Source of the DNA: Micromonospora purpureochromogenes | GTDB lineage: Bacteria; Actinomycetota; Actinomycetes; Mycobacteriales; Micromonosporaceae | Direction of reading: 5' to 3' | Assembly: GCF_900091515.1 (NCBI RefSeq) | Contig: NZ_LT607410.1 | Span: 4,464,001 to 4,528,000, forward strand | Length of the DNA: 64,000 bases | Shown here: piece after piece, positions 54,150 through 62,080 of the stretch | Position numbering within the stretch: the first letter of the stretch is position 1 | Layout: the number at the start of each line of letters is the position of its first letter | Translations under genes and position numbers: made by a program | Notes under the pieces: generated by a model | Told to the model about the DNA's origin: nothing | Databases searched by the model: none | What the model saw: the letters and a program-made list of their open reading frames with translations, nothing else

Positions 54150-55834
54150 ACCGTCTCCTTCCCGTCATCCCGTTCCGGCCGGCCGCCCTCCTGCGCCGGG
54201 CCGGGCGGCCCCGAGCCGCGCCGTCGCGGGCGGAGCCGGCGGGCCACGCCGCCGAGCAGCGGCCGGACGTCCGGCCGGTCGGCCAGGTAGGCGACGCCGA
54301 GGAACACCACGCCCACCACGGCCCCGGACAGCATGCCCTGAACGAGTGCCTCCGGTGTCGTCGGGGTGCCGTCGGCGAGGTCGGCGAGCCACCGGGCGGT
54401 GAGCGCGCCGGCGGGCGCGGCGAGCGCGGCGGCGAGCACGCCGGCGGTGGCGGCGCGACCCGCGCCGGTCAGGGCCGCCCGGCCGGCCGAGCGGGCCACC
54501 GCGGCCAGCAGCAGGCCGCCGAGGAGCAGCATTCCCAGCGAGTTGGCCAGGGTCACGGCCAGCACCCGGTCGCGCAGCGGCAGCGCCGCCCCCAGCAGCA
54601 GCGCGGCGGCCGGCACCGACAGCCAGCCGAGTGCGGTGGCCCAGGTCGCAGTCCGGGTCTCGCCCCGGGCGTAGAGGGCGCGGGTGAGCACCGCGAAGAG
54701 GCCGTAGCCGAGCAGCCCGGGGGCGAACCCGGCGATCGCGGCGGCGGCGGCCGGCGCGGTCTGCGCCGGGAAGAAGAAGTACCCGATGGGCGTCGCCACG
54801 CCGACCAGGGCGGCGGCGCCGAGGCTGCTGAAGATCAGCACGCCCCGCACGGCGGGGGCGAGGGTCCGCCGGTAGGCGTCCTCGTCGGCGGCGGCCCGGG
54901 CCGCGGCCAGCGTCGGGTACGCGGCGACCGCCAGCGGCACCGCGAGCACCGCCCAGGGCAGCAGGTAGACGGTCTGGGCGAGGTTGTACACGCCGGGGTT
55001 GGTCGCCGCGCCGTAGGTGACCTGGTTGAGGCTGACGATCAGCGCGATCTGCTGGGTGGTGACGGTCACCGCGCCGGCCACCGCCAGCCCACCGACCCGG
55101 GCCCGGGCGTCGGCCGGGAAGCCGTACCCGGGGCGCAGCCGCAGGTCGAGGCGGCGCAGCGGGACCAGCAGCGACAGCGACAGCACCACCACCCCGGCGG
55201 TGGTGCCACCGGCCAGGATCAGCTCCCCCGCGCTACTGACCTCGGCGACGGTGGCCAGCCGCCCCTCGACGGCGGTGAACGCGAGGTAGACCGTGATCAC
55301 GGTGACGCTGCTGAGCAGCGGAGCGATCACCGGCCAGGCGAACCGCCGGTGCGCCTGGAGCACGCCGGTCAACACGATGCCGATGCCGTAGAGCGGCAGC
55401 TGCGGCGCGAACAACCGCAGCATCCGCTCGCCGCTGTGCTGCTGGGCGACGCTCAGACCGTCGCCGAGCAGTCCGACGATCGGCCCGGCGGCCAGCGCCA
55501 CCAGCACCGCGAGGGGCACCAGCAGAGTGACCGTCCAGGTGAGCAGCGCGCCGGTGGTGGCGGCCACCGCCCGCCGGTCGCCGGCCGCGACCGCGCCGGC
55601 CAGCAGCGGTACGACCAGGCTGGCCAGCGCCCCACCGGCGACGATCTCGAAGATGAAGTTGGGTACGGCGTTGGCCACCACGTACGCGCCGCCGAGGTCG
55701 GTCGGGGCCAGCGTCCAGGTGAACACGGCGGTACGACCGAAGCCGGCCAGGCGGCTGACCACGGTGAGGACGGCGATGAGGGCGGCCGCCCCGGCCACAC
55801 GGCCGGCGCCGGCGAGGGGTGCCGGTCTGGTCAC
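54140..55834 (-). CDS. murJ: MurJ/MviN-type lipid II flippase
   Basis: 564 residues with about 14 membrane helices, from GTG 55834. The N-terminus ALIAVLTVVSRLAGFGRTAVFTW, VVANAVPNFIFEIVAGGALASLVVPLL and ALYARGETRTATWATALGWL fit the MOP-superfamily MviN group. It flips lipid-linked wall precursors or teichoic-type intermediates across the membrane. Whether this copy is the essential MurJ or a paralogue is open, because the canonical actinobacterial murJ lies elsewhere. It follows the MraY-like gene with a one-base gap. Confidence 0.82.
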   Translation of the reverse strand: MTRPAPLAGAGRVAGAAALIAVLTVVSRLAGFGRTAVFTWTLAPTDLGGAYVVANAVPNFIFEIVAGGALASLVVPLLAGAVAAGDRRAVAATTGALLTWTVTLLVPLAVLVALAAGPIVGLLGDGLSVAQQHSGERMLRLFAPQLPLYGIGIVLTGVLQAHRRFAWPVIAPLLSSVTVITVYLAFTAVEGRLATVAEVSSAGELILAGGTTAGVVVLSLSLLVPLRRLDLRLRPGYGFPADARARVGGLAVAGAVTVTTQQIALIVSLNQVTYGAATNPGVYNLAQTVYLLPWAVLAVPLAVAAYPTLAAARAAADEDAYRRTLAPAVRGVLIFSSLGAAALVGVATPIGYFFFPAQTAPAAAAAIAGFAPGLLGYGLFAVLTRALYARGETRTATWATALGWLSVPAAALLLGAALPLRDRVLAVTLANSLGMLLLGGLLLAAVARSAGRAALTGAGRAATAGVLAAALAAPAGALTARWLADLADGTPTTPEALVQGMLSGAVVGVVFLGVAYLADRPDVRPLLGGVARRLRPRRRGSGPPGPAQEGGRPERDDGKETVSR

Positions 55835-55835
55835 G

Positions 55836-56696
55836 TCAGCCGGATCGCCGACCCAGGGCGTCGAGTTCGCGCAGGCCGGGGGTGCGCTGGATGACAGCCG
55901 TGAAGCTGACCTTCTCGCTGGCCGCGGTGAGCCCGGCGAGCACGGCCAGGATCCCGGCCCGGCCGACCGGCCCGGTCCGGGCGGCCAGCGCCACGCCGAG
56001 CACCGCGCCGAGGGCGTTGGCGCCGCTGTCGCCGACCATCACCCGCTCGTCGAGGTCCTCGCCGAGCAGCCCACCGGCGGCGCCGACCGCGCCGGCGGCG
56101 ATACCACCGTGCGGGCCCCCGGTCAGCGGGGCGCCGAGCAGCAGGCCGGACTTGAGGGCCCGGCCGGGACGCAGGTCGAGCAGGTTGAGCAGGTTGGCGG
56201 TGCCGGCCACCACCCCGGCGCCGAGGAGCAGGTCGACCGCGCGGGCGAGGGGGCGCTGGCCCGCGCGCCGGGCGGCGACGCGGGGGTCGGCGGCGAGCAG
56301 GACGGCCGCGCCGAACCCGGCGGCGCCCACCCCGAGCACCTTGACCGTGCCGGCGGTGACCCGACCCTCGCGCAACGCGGCCAGGTGGCCGGCGAAGCCC
56401 TTCGCGGTCTTCTGCTCGGGCCGCCCGCCCACCACGTCGTCGTAGAGCCCGACCGCGCCCGCGCCGAGGCCGGCCACCAGGGCCGCCGCGCCGGCGGGGA
56501 TGCTGGTGGCGCCGAACGCGCCGGCCCCCGCCGCGCCGACCGCGAGGGCCGGGCCGGCCGCCAGGGTGACGGTACGGCCGCGGAAGTTGGTCCGCTCCAG
56601 CGCCGGGCCGGGCGGGGCGGTACGGATCTCGCGCAGCGCGTACCGGACGGTGGCGGCGCCGACGGCGGCGGCCAGCAGCCGCCCCAGCCCGTTCAC
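55836..56696 (-). CDS. MraY/WecA-like membrane glycosyl-1-phosphate transferase homologue
   Basis: 286 residues with multiple short membrane helices. GLYDDVVGG resembles the DD(x)xD-type motif, NLLNLLDLRPGRALK matches the NxxNxxDGxxxL region, and VMVGDSGANALGAVLG matches the GDxGxxxLG signature of the polyprenyl-phosphate GlcNAc/MurNAc-pentapeptide transferases. It probably transfers a sugar-phosphate onto polyprenyl phosphate. It is shorter than MraY and was perhaps recruited for another glycan. Adjacent murJ-like and glycosyltransferase genes support an envelope glycan pathway. Confidence 0.75.
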   Translation of the reverse strand: MNGLGRLLAAAVGAATVRYALREIRTAPPGPALERTNFRGRTVTLAAGPALAVGAAGAGAFGATSIPAGAAALVAGLGAGAVGLYDDVVGGRPEQKTAKGFAGHLAALREGRVTAGTVKVLGVGAAGFGAAVLLAADPRVAARRAGQRPLARAVDLLLGAGVVAGTANLLNLLDLRPGRALKSGLLLGAPLTGGPHGGIAAGAVGAAGGLLGEDLDERVMVGDSGANALGAVLGVALAARTGPVGRAGILAVLAGLTAASEKVSFTAVIQRTPGLRELDALGRRSG

Positions 56697-56754
56697 GCGG
56701 CCCTGCCGGATGCGACGGTCGGGTGGACTCCGGTCACCGGGGTACGTCGTTCGC

Positions 56755-57693
56755 TCACTGGGGCAGTCTAGGCAGCAGGGACGCGGCGTTGTCGCCGACG
56801 CCGTACTGGCCGGCCTTCTTTTCGGTGAGCTGCTGCACCAGCGCGAGGCTGGTGACCAGCTGACCCTGCACGGTGTTGGCGTTGTCGACGGTGGAGATGG
56901 TCTGGGCGAGCACCGGGTCGCCCCGGACGATCGCGACCAGGTTGCCGCCGGCCGAGCCGTTGCCGCCGACCACGATCGAGCCGGTCCGGTCGAACTGCTC
57001 GGCGACCTTCACCACCGACTCGTCCTTCTTGGCGGAGTCCTTGTCCACGTACGGCTGCCCGCTGACCAGCACCACGGCCTCGGCCGACCCGGTGACCTTC
57101 TGCTCCGTGGTCAGGTAGCCGGCGTTGGAGTACGAGTTCAACACCGCCCGCCGGTCGGCGTCGGTCACGGCGGCGGTGCCCTGGGCCCGGTCGAGCAGCA
57201 CGCTGGCCAGCAGGGCGCTGGACGTCTCCACCCCGTTGCCGTTGCCGGGCAGCGCGGAGGCGGGCGCGGTGGGCCGCGCGGCGGTCACCGCCAGCTCCAT
57301 CAGGTTGGTGTTGTTGTCCGGGTTGATGAACTTGTCCTGCAGGTCCACCCGGCCGGTCACGTCGGCCCCGGCGAGTTCGAGCATCTTCAGCACGCCCTCG
57401 GTGTGGTCCCGGCCGGTGGGCAGGCTCAGCACCAGCACCCGCTTGCCGGTGAGCTTGCCCGGCAGGACGACCTGCGCCAGTTGGGCGGCGAAGTCCTCCT
57501 CGAGCTCCAGCTCCTTCTGCATGTTGTTGACCGATTGACGCATCTGCTGGTTGTCCTTGCGCAGCGCGTTGACGTTCTCCTTGAGCGAGTCCGCCACGGG
57601 GCCGTTCAGGGCGGCCGTGCCGACCACCAGGCCGATGGCCAACGCCAGGAAGACCGCGGTCAGGGACACCACGTGGTACCGGAAGTTGATCAC
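56755..57693 (-). CDS. steB: SteB/MctB family protein (copper transporter-like, DUF3186)
   Basis: 312 residues from GTG 57693. MINFRYHVVSLTAVFLALAIGLVVGTAAL is the conserved N-terminal anchor; a coiled coil (LKENVNALRKDNQQMRQSV) and a periplasm-side alpha/beta domain with VLVLSLPTGRD follow. The family includes the mycobacterial MctB (copper export-related) and corynebacterial SteB, partner of SteA. It follows steA with 28 bases between, as in other actinobacteria. Confidence 0.85.
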   Translation of the reverse strand: MINFRYHVVSLTAVFLALAIGLVVGTAALNGPVADSLKENVNALRKDNQQMRQSVNNMQKELELEEDFAAQLAQVVLPGKLTGKRVLVLSLPTGRDHTEGVLKMLELAGADVTGRVDLQDKFINPDNNTNLMELAVTAARPTAPASALPGNGNGVETSSALLASVLLDRAQGTAAVTDADRRAVLNSYSNAGYLTTEQKVTGSAEAVVLVSGQPYVDKDSAKKDESVVKVAEQFDRTGSIVVGGNGSAGGNLVAIVRGDPVLAQTISTVDNANTVQGQLVTSLALVQQLTEKKAGQYGVGDNAASLLPRLPQ

Positions 57694-57721
57694 GCTTGCA
57701 GCCTCTTGATCGGTCGGGGAG

Positions 57722-58909
57722 CTAGAAGAGCTGGCCGAGCTGGAACACGAAATTGTCCCACCACTCCGAGACCACGCCCAAATACGCCTTCCCGACGGTG
57801 GAGACCGCCACCGCGGAAGCCATCGCGGCGACCGCCGAGAGGACCAGCAGCAGCAGCGACGAGCCCGAGATGCTCTGCCGGTAGAGCCGGCTCACGCCCT
57901 TGGCGTCGACCAGCTTGCCGCCGACCTTGAGCCGGGTGAGGAAGGTCGAGGCCATGCCGCCGCGGCCCTTGTCCAGGAACTCCACCAGCGTGGCATGGGT
58001 GCCGACGGCGACCAGCAGCGAGGCACCCTTCTCGTCGGCCAGCAGCATCGCGAGGTCCTCGCTGGTGGCGGCGGCGGGGAAGGTGATCGCCGGCACGCCG
58101 AGCCCGTTGACCCGGGCCAGGCCGGGCGCCCGCCCGTCCGGGTAGGCGTGCACGATCACTTCGGCGCCGCAGCGCAGCACGTCGTCGGTGACCGAGTCCA
58201 TGTCGCCGATGATCATGTCGGGGGTGTACCCCGCCTCGACCAGCGCGTCCGCCCCGCCGTCCACGCCGATCAGCACCGGCTTGAACTCCCGGATGTACGG
58301 GCGCAGCACGTCCAGGTCGTCCTTGTAGTCGTAGCCGCGGACCACGATCAGGCAGTGCCGGCCCTGGACCTGGGTCTGGATGTCCGGTACGCCCACCCCG
58401 TCGAGCAGCAGGTCGCGTTCCTGCCGCAGGTAGTCCATGGTGTTGGCGGCGAACGCCTCGAGCTGGACCGACAGCCCCTCCCGGGCGTCGGCCATCGCCT
58501 TGGCCACCGTCTCGGCGTCCTGCAGCTCCCCGTGGGCGACCGGCTCGTCGCCGACGTAGACGGTGTTGCCCTCGATCCGGATCGTGTCGCCCTCGCGGAT
58601 CCGCTCGAAGACCCCCTCGCCCAGGTCGTCCAGGAGCGGGATGCCGGCGCCCACCAGCACCTCGGGGCCGAGGTTGGGGTAGCGCCCGGAGACCGACGGC
58701 TTGGCGTTGAGCACCGCGGCGACGCCGACGGCGACCAGCGAGTCGGCCGCCACCCGGTCCAGGTCGACGTGGTCGATCACCGCGATGTCACCGGGGCGGA
58801 GCCGGCCGACCAGCCGTTTGGTCCGGCGATCGAGACGTGCGGTGCCGAGGACTGAGCCCGGTTCCGCGTTCCGGGTCCGGCGCAACGTGGGTAGACGCAT
58901 CGTGACCAT
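57722..58909 (-). CDS. steA: SteA-like cytokinetic ring protein
   Basis: 395 residues from ATG 58909 (ATG 58900 possible). GTARLDRRTKRLVGRLRPGDIAVIDHVDLDRVAADSLV is the family start. The central GVDGGADALVEAGYTPDMIIGDMDSV resembles thiamine pyrophosphokinase, and a C-terminal helix (about 345-370) anchors it. SteA localises with SteB at the division ring and affects wall hydrolysis in corynebacteria. The order recN-steA-steB matches the actinobacterial core. Confidence 0.87.
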   Translation of the reverse strand: MVTMRLPTLRRTRNAEPGSVLGTARLDRRTKRLVGRLRPGDIAVIDHVDLDRVAADSLVAVGVAAVLNAKPSVSGRYPNLGPEVLVGAGIPLLDDLGEGVFERIREGDTIRIEGNTVYVGDEPVAHGELQDAETVAKAMADAREGLSVQLEAFAANTMDYLRQERDLLLDGVGVPDIQTQVQGRHCLIVVRGYDYKDDLDVLRPYIREFKPVLIGVDGGADALVEAGYTPDMIIGDMDSVTDDVLRCGAEVIVHAYPDGRAPGLARVNGLGVPAITFPAAATSEDLAMLLADEKGASLLVAVGTHATLVEFLDKGRGGMASTFLTRLKVGGKLVDAKGVSRLYRQSISGSSLLLLVLSAVAAMASAVAVSTVGKAYLGVVSEWWDNFVFQLGQLF

Positions 58910-58970
58910 CCTGGCATGTGAGGCAGGCTTTTCTGTCGCGACATGCCTGAGCAGGGCCGCCTACCCAGGG

Positions 58971-59000
58971 AAGCACACCGGAGCGCAGGCCGGTGTGCTT
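58971..59000 (-). terminator. 11-bp hairpin between recN and steA
   Basis: AAGCACACCGG (58971-58981) pairs with CCGGTGTGCTT (58990-59000) around eight bases. It sits 20 bases past the recN stop and 62 bases before the steA start. There is no T-run, so it may be an intra-operon attenuator or mRNA processing structure rather than a full terminator. Confidence 0.45.
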
Positions 59001-59019
59001 GCGCTCACAATAGCGACGG

Positions 59020-60777
59020 TCAGGGCCGCCTTTCCTTGGCCGCCACCGCCAGGAGTTCCTCCGCATGCGCGATACCCAGGTCGGAATCCGGCAAACCCGC
59101 GAGCATCCGGGCCAGCTCCCGGGCCCGCTCGGTGTCCTCCACCACACGCACCCCGCTGGTGGTCACCGCTCCCCCGGTGTCCTTCGCCACCACCAGGTGC
59201 CGGTCGGCGAAGGCGGCCACCTGCGGCAGGTGGGTGACCACCAGCACCTGGTGGCTGCGGGCCAGCCGGGCCAGCCGGCGGCCGATCTCCACCGCCGCCT
59301 GGCCGCCGACGCCGGCGTCCACCTCGTCGAAGACCAGCGTAGGCGGGCCGCCGGAGCCGGCGAAGACCACCTCGATGGCGAGCATCACCCGGGACAGCTC
59401 GCCGCCGGAGGCGCCGCGCTGCAGCGGCAGCGAGGGCGCGCCCGGGTGGGCCAGCAGCCGCAACTCGACCTCGTCGGCGCCGTCGGGGCCGATGCCGGCC
59501 TCGACGCCGTTGACCGTGAGGCTCGGCTCGGCCCGGCCCACCGGCCGGGAGACCACGGCCACGTCGATCCGGGCGTGCGGCATGGCCAGCCCGGCCAGCT
59601 CGACGGTGACCTGCTCGGCGAAGCGGGTCGCCGCCTCCTGGCGGGAGGTGGACACCCGGCCGGCCAGCTCGGCCACCTCGCCGGCGAGCCGGGTGGCCTC
59701 GCGGTCCAGCTCGTCGAGCAGCTCGTCGGAGCTGTCCAGGTCGGACAGTCGGGTGCGGGCCCGCTCGGCCCAGGCGATCACCCCGTCGACGTCGTCGGCG
59801 TACTTGCGGGTCAGCGCGCGCAGCGCGGCCCGCCGCTCGTAGATGACCTGCAACCGGGCCGGGTCCGCGTCCAGCGCCGCCAGGTACGTCGACAGCTCGG
59901 CGGAGACGTCGGCCACCAGGGTCGCCGCCTCCTCCAGCCGGACCGCCAGCTCGCCAAGGGCCGGGTCGGTGCCGGCCTGCGCCTCGAGGGTGCGCCGGGC
60001 GGTGCCGAGCAGCGCCGTGGCGTCGGGCGTCTCGTCGGCGGCCTCCGCGCCACCGGCGACGCACTGGTGGGCGAGCTGGGCCGCGGTGCGCAGCCCCTCG
60101 GCGTGCTCCAGCCGCTGCGCCTCGGCCTTCAGTTCGTCGTCCTCGCCGGGCTGCGGGTCGACCCGGGTGATCTCGTCCAGGCCCAGCCGCAGCAGGTCGG
60201 CCTCCTGGTTGCGGGCGCGGGCGTTGCGCCGGCGGTCGGCCAGGTCGTCCACCACGTGCCGCCACCGGCCGTACGCCTCGCGCAGCGCGTCGAGCAGCTT
60301 CTCGTGCTCCGGCCCGGCGAACCGGTCCAGCGCGGCGCGCTGCTCGGCCGGACGCAGCAGGCGCAGCTGATCGGACTGGCCGTGCACCGCCACCACCTGC
60401 TCGCCGACCTCGCCGAGCATCGACACCGGCATGCTCCGCCCGCCCAGGTGGGCCCGGGACCGACCCTCGACGGTGACCGTGCGGCTCAGCAGCAGCGAGC
60501 CGTCCTCGTCGGGCTCGCCGCCGGCGTCGACGATCCGGGCGTGCACCGCGTCGGCGAGCCGGCCACCGAGGCGCAGCCGCCCCTCCACCACCGCCCGGCC
60601 GGGCTGAGCCCGGACCCGCCCGGCGTCGGCCCGACCACCGAAGAGGAGGCCGAGGCCGGTCACCACCATGGTCTTGCCGGCACCGGTCTCGCCGGTGATG
60701 ACGTTCATCCCGCCGGTCAACGGCAGCGTGGTGTCCTCGATGACGCCCAGTCCGGTGATGCGCAGCTCTTCCAGCAC
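59020..60777 (-). CDS. recN: DNA repair protein RecN
   Basis: GTG 60777 begins the conserved LEELRITGLGVIEDTTLPL, giving 585 residues; the longer open frame upstream is not protein-like. Walker A is MNVITGETGAGKTMVV. A coiled-coil middle follows, then the ABC signature LQRGASGGELSRVMLAIE and Walker B PTLVFDEVDAGVGGQAA. RecN is an SMC-like protein that gathers broken DNA ends for RecA. It is divergent from the LuxR-type regulator. Confidence 0.95.
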   Translation of the reverse strand: MLEELRITGLGVIEDTTLPLTGGMNVITGETGAGKTMVVTGLGLLFGGRADAGRVRAQPGRAVVEGRLRLGGRLADAVHARIVDAGGEPDEDGSLLLSRTVTVEGRSRAHLGGRSMPVSMLGEVGEQVVAVHGQSDQLRLLRPAEQRAALDRFAGPEHEKLLDALREAYGRWRHVVDDLADRRRNARARNQEADLLRLGLDEITRVDPQPGEDDELKAEAQRLEHAEGLRTAAQLAHQCVAGGAEAADETPDATALLGTARRTLEAQAGTDPALGELAVRLEEAATLVADVSAELSTYLAALDADPARLQVIYERRAALRALTRKYADDVDGVIAWAERARTRLSDLDSSDELLDELDREATRLAGEVAELAGRVSTSRQEAATRFAEQVTVELAGLAMPHARIDVAVVSRPVGRAEPSLTVNGVEAGIGPDGADEVELRLLAHPGAPSLPLQRGASGGELSRVMLAIEVVFAGSGGPPTLVFDEVDAGVGGQAAVEIGRRLARLARSHQVLVVTHLPQVAAFADRHLVVAKDTGGAVTTSGVRVVEDTERARELARMLAGLPDSDLGIAHAEELLAVAAKERRP

Positions 60778-60856
60778 AGCAACCGACAGTAGACGCGGCC
60801 ACCGACACTTGACCAGCCGACGACGCCGGGGGGAGTCGTGCGTACAGTTCAGCCCC

Positions 60857-61837
60857 GTGTTGGACGTGATCGGCCTGACCCCGGGCGAGGAGGAGCTGTA
60901 CCGCCGCCTGGTGCAGCTCACCGTGGCGCGGGTCGACGAGCTGGCCCGGTGGCTGCGCCGCCCGCGCGCCGAGGTCGTCGCCCAGCTCGACACCCTGCGC
61001 GACAAGGGGCTGGTCCTGCCGACCGGTCCCGACCCGGACGGACCGCTGCGGCCGCTGGCCCCCGACGTCGCGCTCGGCGAGGCGTTGCTGCGCCGCCAGG
61101 AGGCACTGGAGGCGGCCCGCGTGGCGGTCACCCGGCTCACCGAGGAGTACCGGGCCGGCCTGCGCCGGCACGACGCCGACCACCTGGTGGAGGTGATCAC
61201 CGGCGCCGGGGTGCTCCGGGAACGGCTGCGCGACGTGCAGAACTCGGCGCGCAGCGAGGTGCTCTGGTTCTGCCGGGCGAACCCGCTGACGATGCCCGGA
61301 TCGGAGAACGTCGAGGAGTTCGACGCGCTGGCCCGCGGGGTGCGCTACCGGGCCATCTACGAGCGGAAGATGCTCCTCGAACCGGGCGCGCTGGCGGACG
61401 TGGAGCAGGGCGTACGCGCCGGCGAGCAGGCCCGGGTGCTGGACCGGCTGCCGGTCCGGCTGGCCATCGTGGACGCCCGGACGGCGATCTGCCCGCTGGT
61501 GCCCGACCGGGACATCGGAGAGCCGAGCGCCGCGGTGATCGGCCGCAGCCAACTGCTCGACGCGCTGCTCGCCCTCTTCGAGAGCCACTGGCTGGTGGCC
61601 ACTCCGCTGCGGTCCGCCACCACGCCGGCCGGCGAGGCGGACGGCTACCTGCCGGACGCCGACGAGGTCCGGCTGCTCTCGCTCTTCGTGGCCGGGGTGC
61701 CGGACAAGTCCATCGCCTCCCAGCTCGGGGTGAGCCGGCGCACCGTGCAACGCCGGCTCGCCGACCTGATGACGGTCGCCGGGGTGGACACCCGCCCCGG
61801 CCTGGCCTACCAGGCCGCCCGGCGCGGCTGGCTCTGA
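60857..61837 (+). CDS. Transcriptional regulator with TrmB-like N-terminus and LuxR-type HTH
   Basis: GTG 60857 starts LDVIGLTPGEEELYRRLVQLTVARVDELARWL, a TrmB-like winged helix, giving 326 residues. The C-terminus has a LuxR-type helix-turn-helix: EVRLLSLFVAGVPDKSIASQLGVSRRTVQRRLADLM. The middle (RSEVLWFCRANPL, RYRAIYERKML) resembles a phospholipase-D-like ligand domain. This two-HTH layout is frequent in Micromonospora and Streptomyces, often beside secreted protease genes. The convergent large secreted-type protein gene lies next door. Confidence 0.82.
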   Translation: MLDVIGLTPGEEELYRRLVQLTVARVDELARWLRRPRAEVVAQLDTLRDKGLVLPTGPDPDGPLRPLAPDVALGEALLRRQEALEAARVAVTRLTEEYRAGLRRHDADHLVEVITGAGVLRERLRDVQNSARSEVLWFCRANPLTMPGSENVEEFDALARGVRYRAIYERKMLLEPGALADVEQGVRAGEQARVLDRLPVRLAIVDARTAICPLVPDRDIGEPSAAVIGRSQLLDALLALFESHWLVATPLRSATTPAGEADGYLPDADEVRLLSLFVAGVPDKSIASQLGVSRRTVQRRLADLMTVAGVDTRPGLAYQAARRGWL

Positions 61838-61859
61838 TCCGCCCGCCGGCCCCGCCACC

Positions 61860-61975
61860 AACCGCCGGCCGGCCCGCCACTGACCGCCGGCCCCGCCACT
61901 GACCGCCGGCCGGCCCCACCACCGGCCGAGCCGCCGCCGGTCCCGCCACCCGAAGGCGGTGCCGGCGGCGGCCAC
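61860..61975. repeat. CCGCCGGCC-rich degenerate short repeats
   Basis: The phrase ACCGCCGGCC(GG)CCCGCCACTG recurs about four times with small changes between the stops of the convergent regulator and secreted-protein genes, then decays into CCGCCG runs. It is low-complexity GC-rich sequence that can form many short stems and may act in both-strand termination. No coding potential seen. Confidence 0.6.
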
Positions 61976-62036
61976 TGGCCGCGGCCCGGTCCGGTTGCCC
62001 ACCATGTTCTGGCGGGCAGCCGGACGGGCCGACGGA

Positions 62037-62076
62037 GGCGTCCGCGCGGGAGGGGGGGTCGACCCGCGCGGACGCC
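62037..62076 (-). terminator. Perfect 14-bp hairpin after the S8-type gene
   Basis: GGCGTCCGCGCGGG (62037-62050) pairs with CCCGCGCGGACGCC (62063-62076); the 12-base loop contains seven Gs. It begins 5 bases past the stop of the large minus-strand gene and is its likely terminator. Confidence 0.75.
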
Positions 62077-62080
62077 CGGC

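Noticed and set aside
52892..55894. 1000-codon open frame on the plus strand across glycosyltransferase and murJ-like genes
   Set aside because: Low-complexity Arg/Ala/Gly composition, no start with ribosome-binding site, opposite to well-supported genes.
58961..62005. 1014-codon minus frame across recN and the regulator
   Set aside because: Overlaps RecN in a different frame and the plus-strand regulator; no protein motif.
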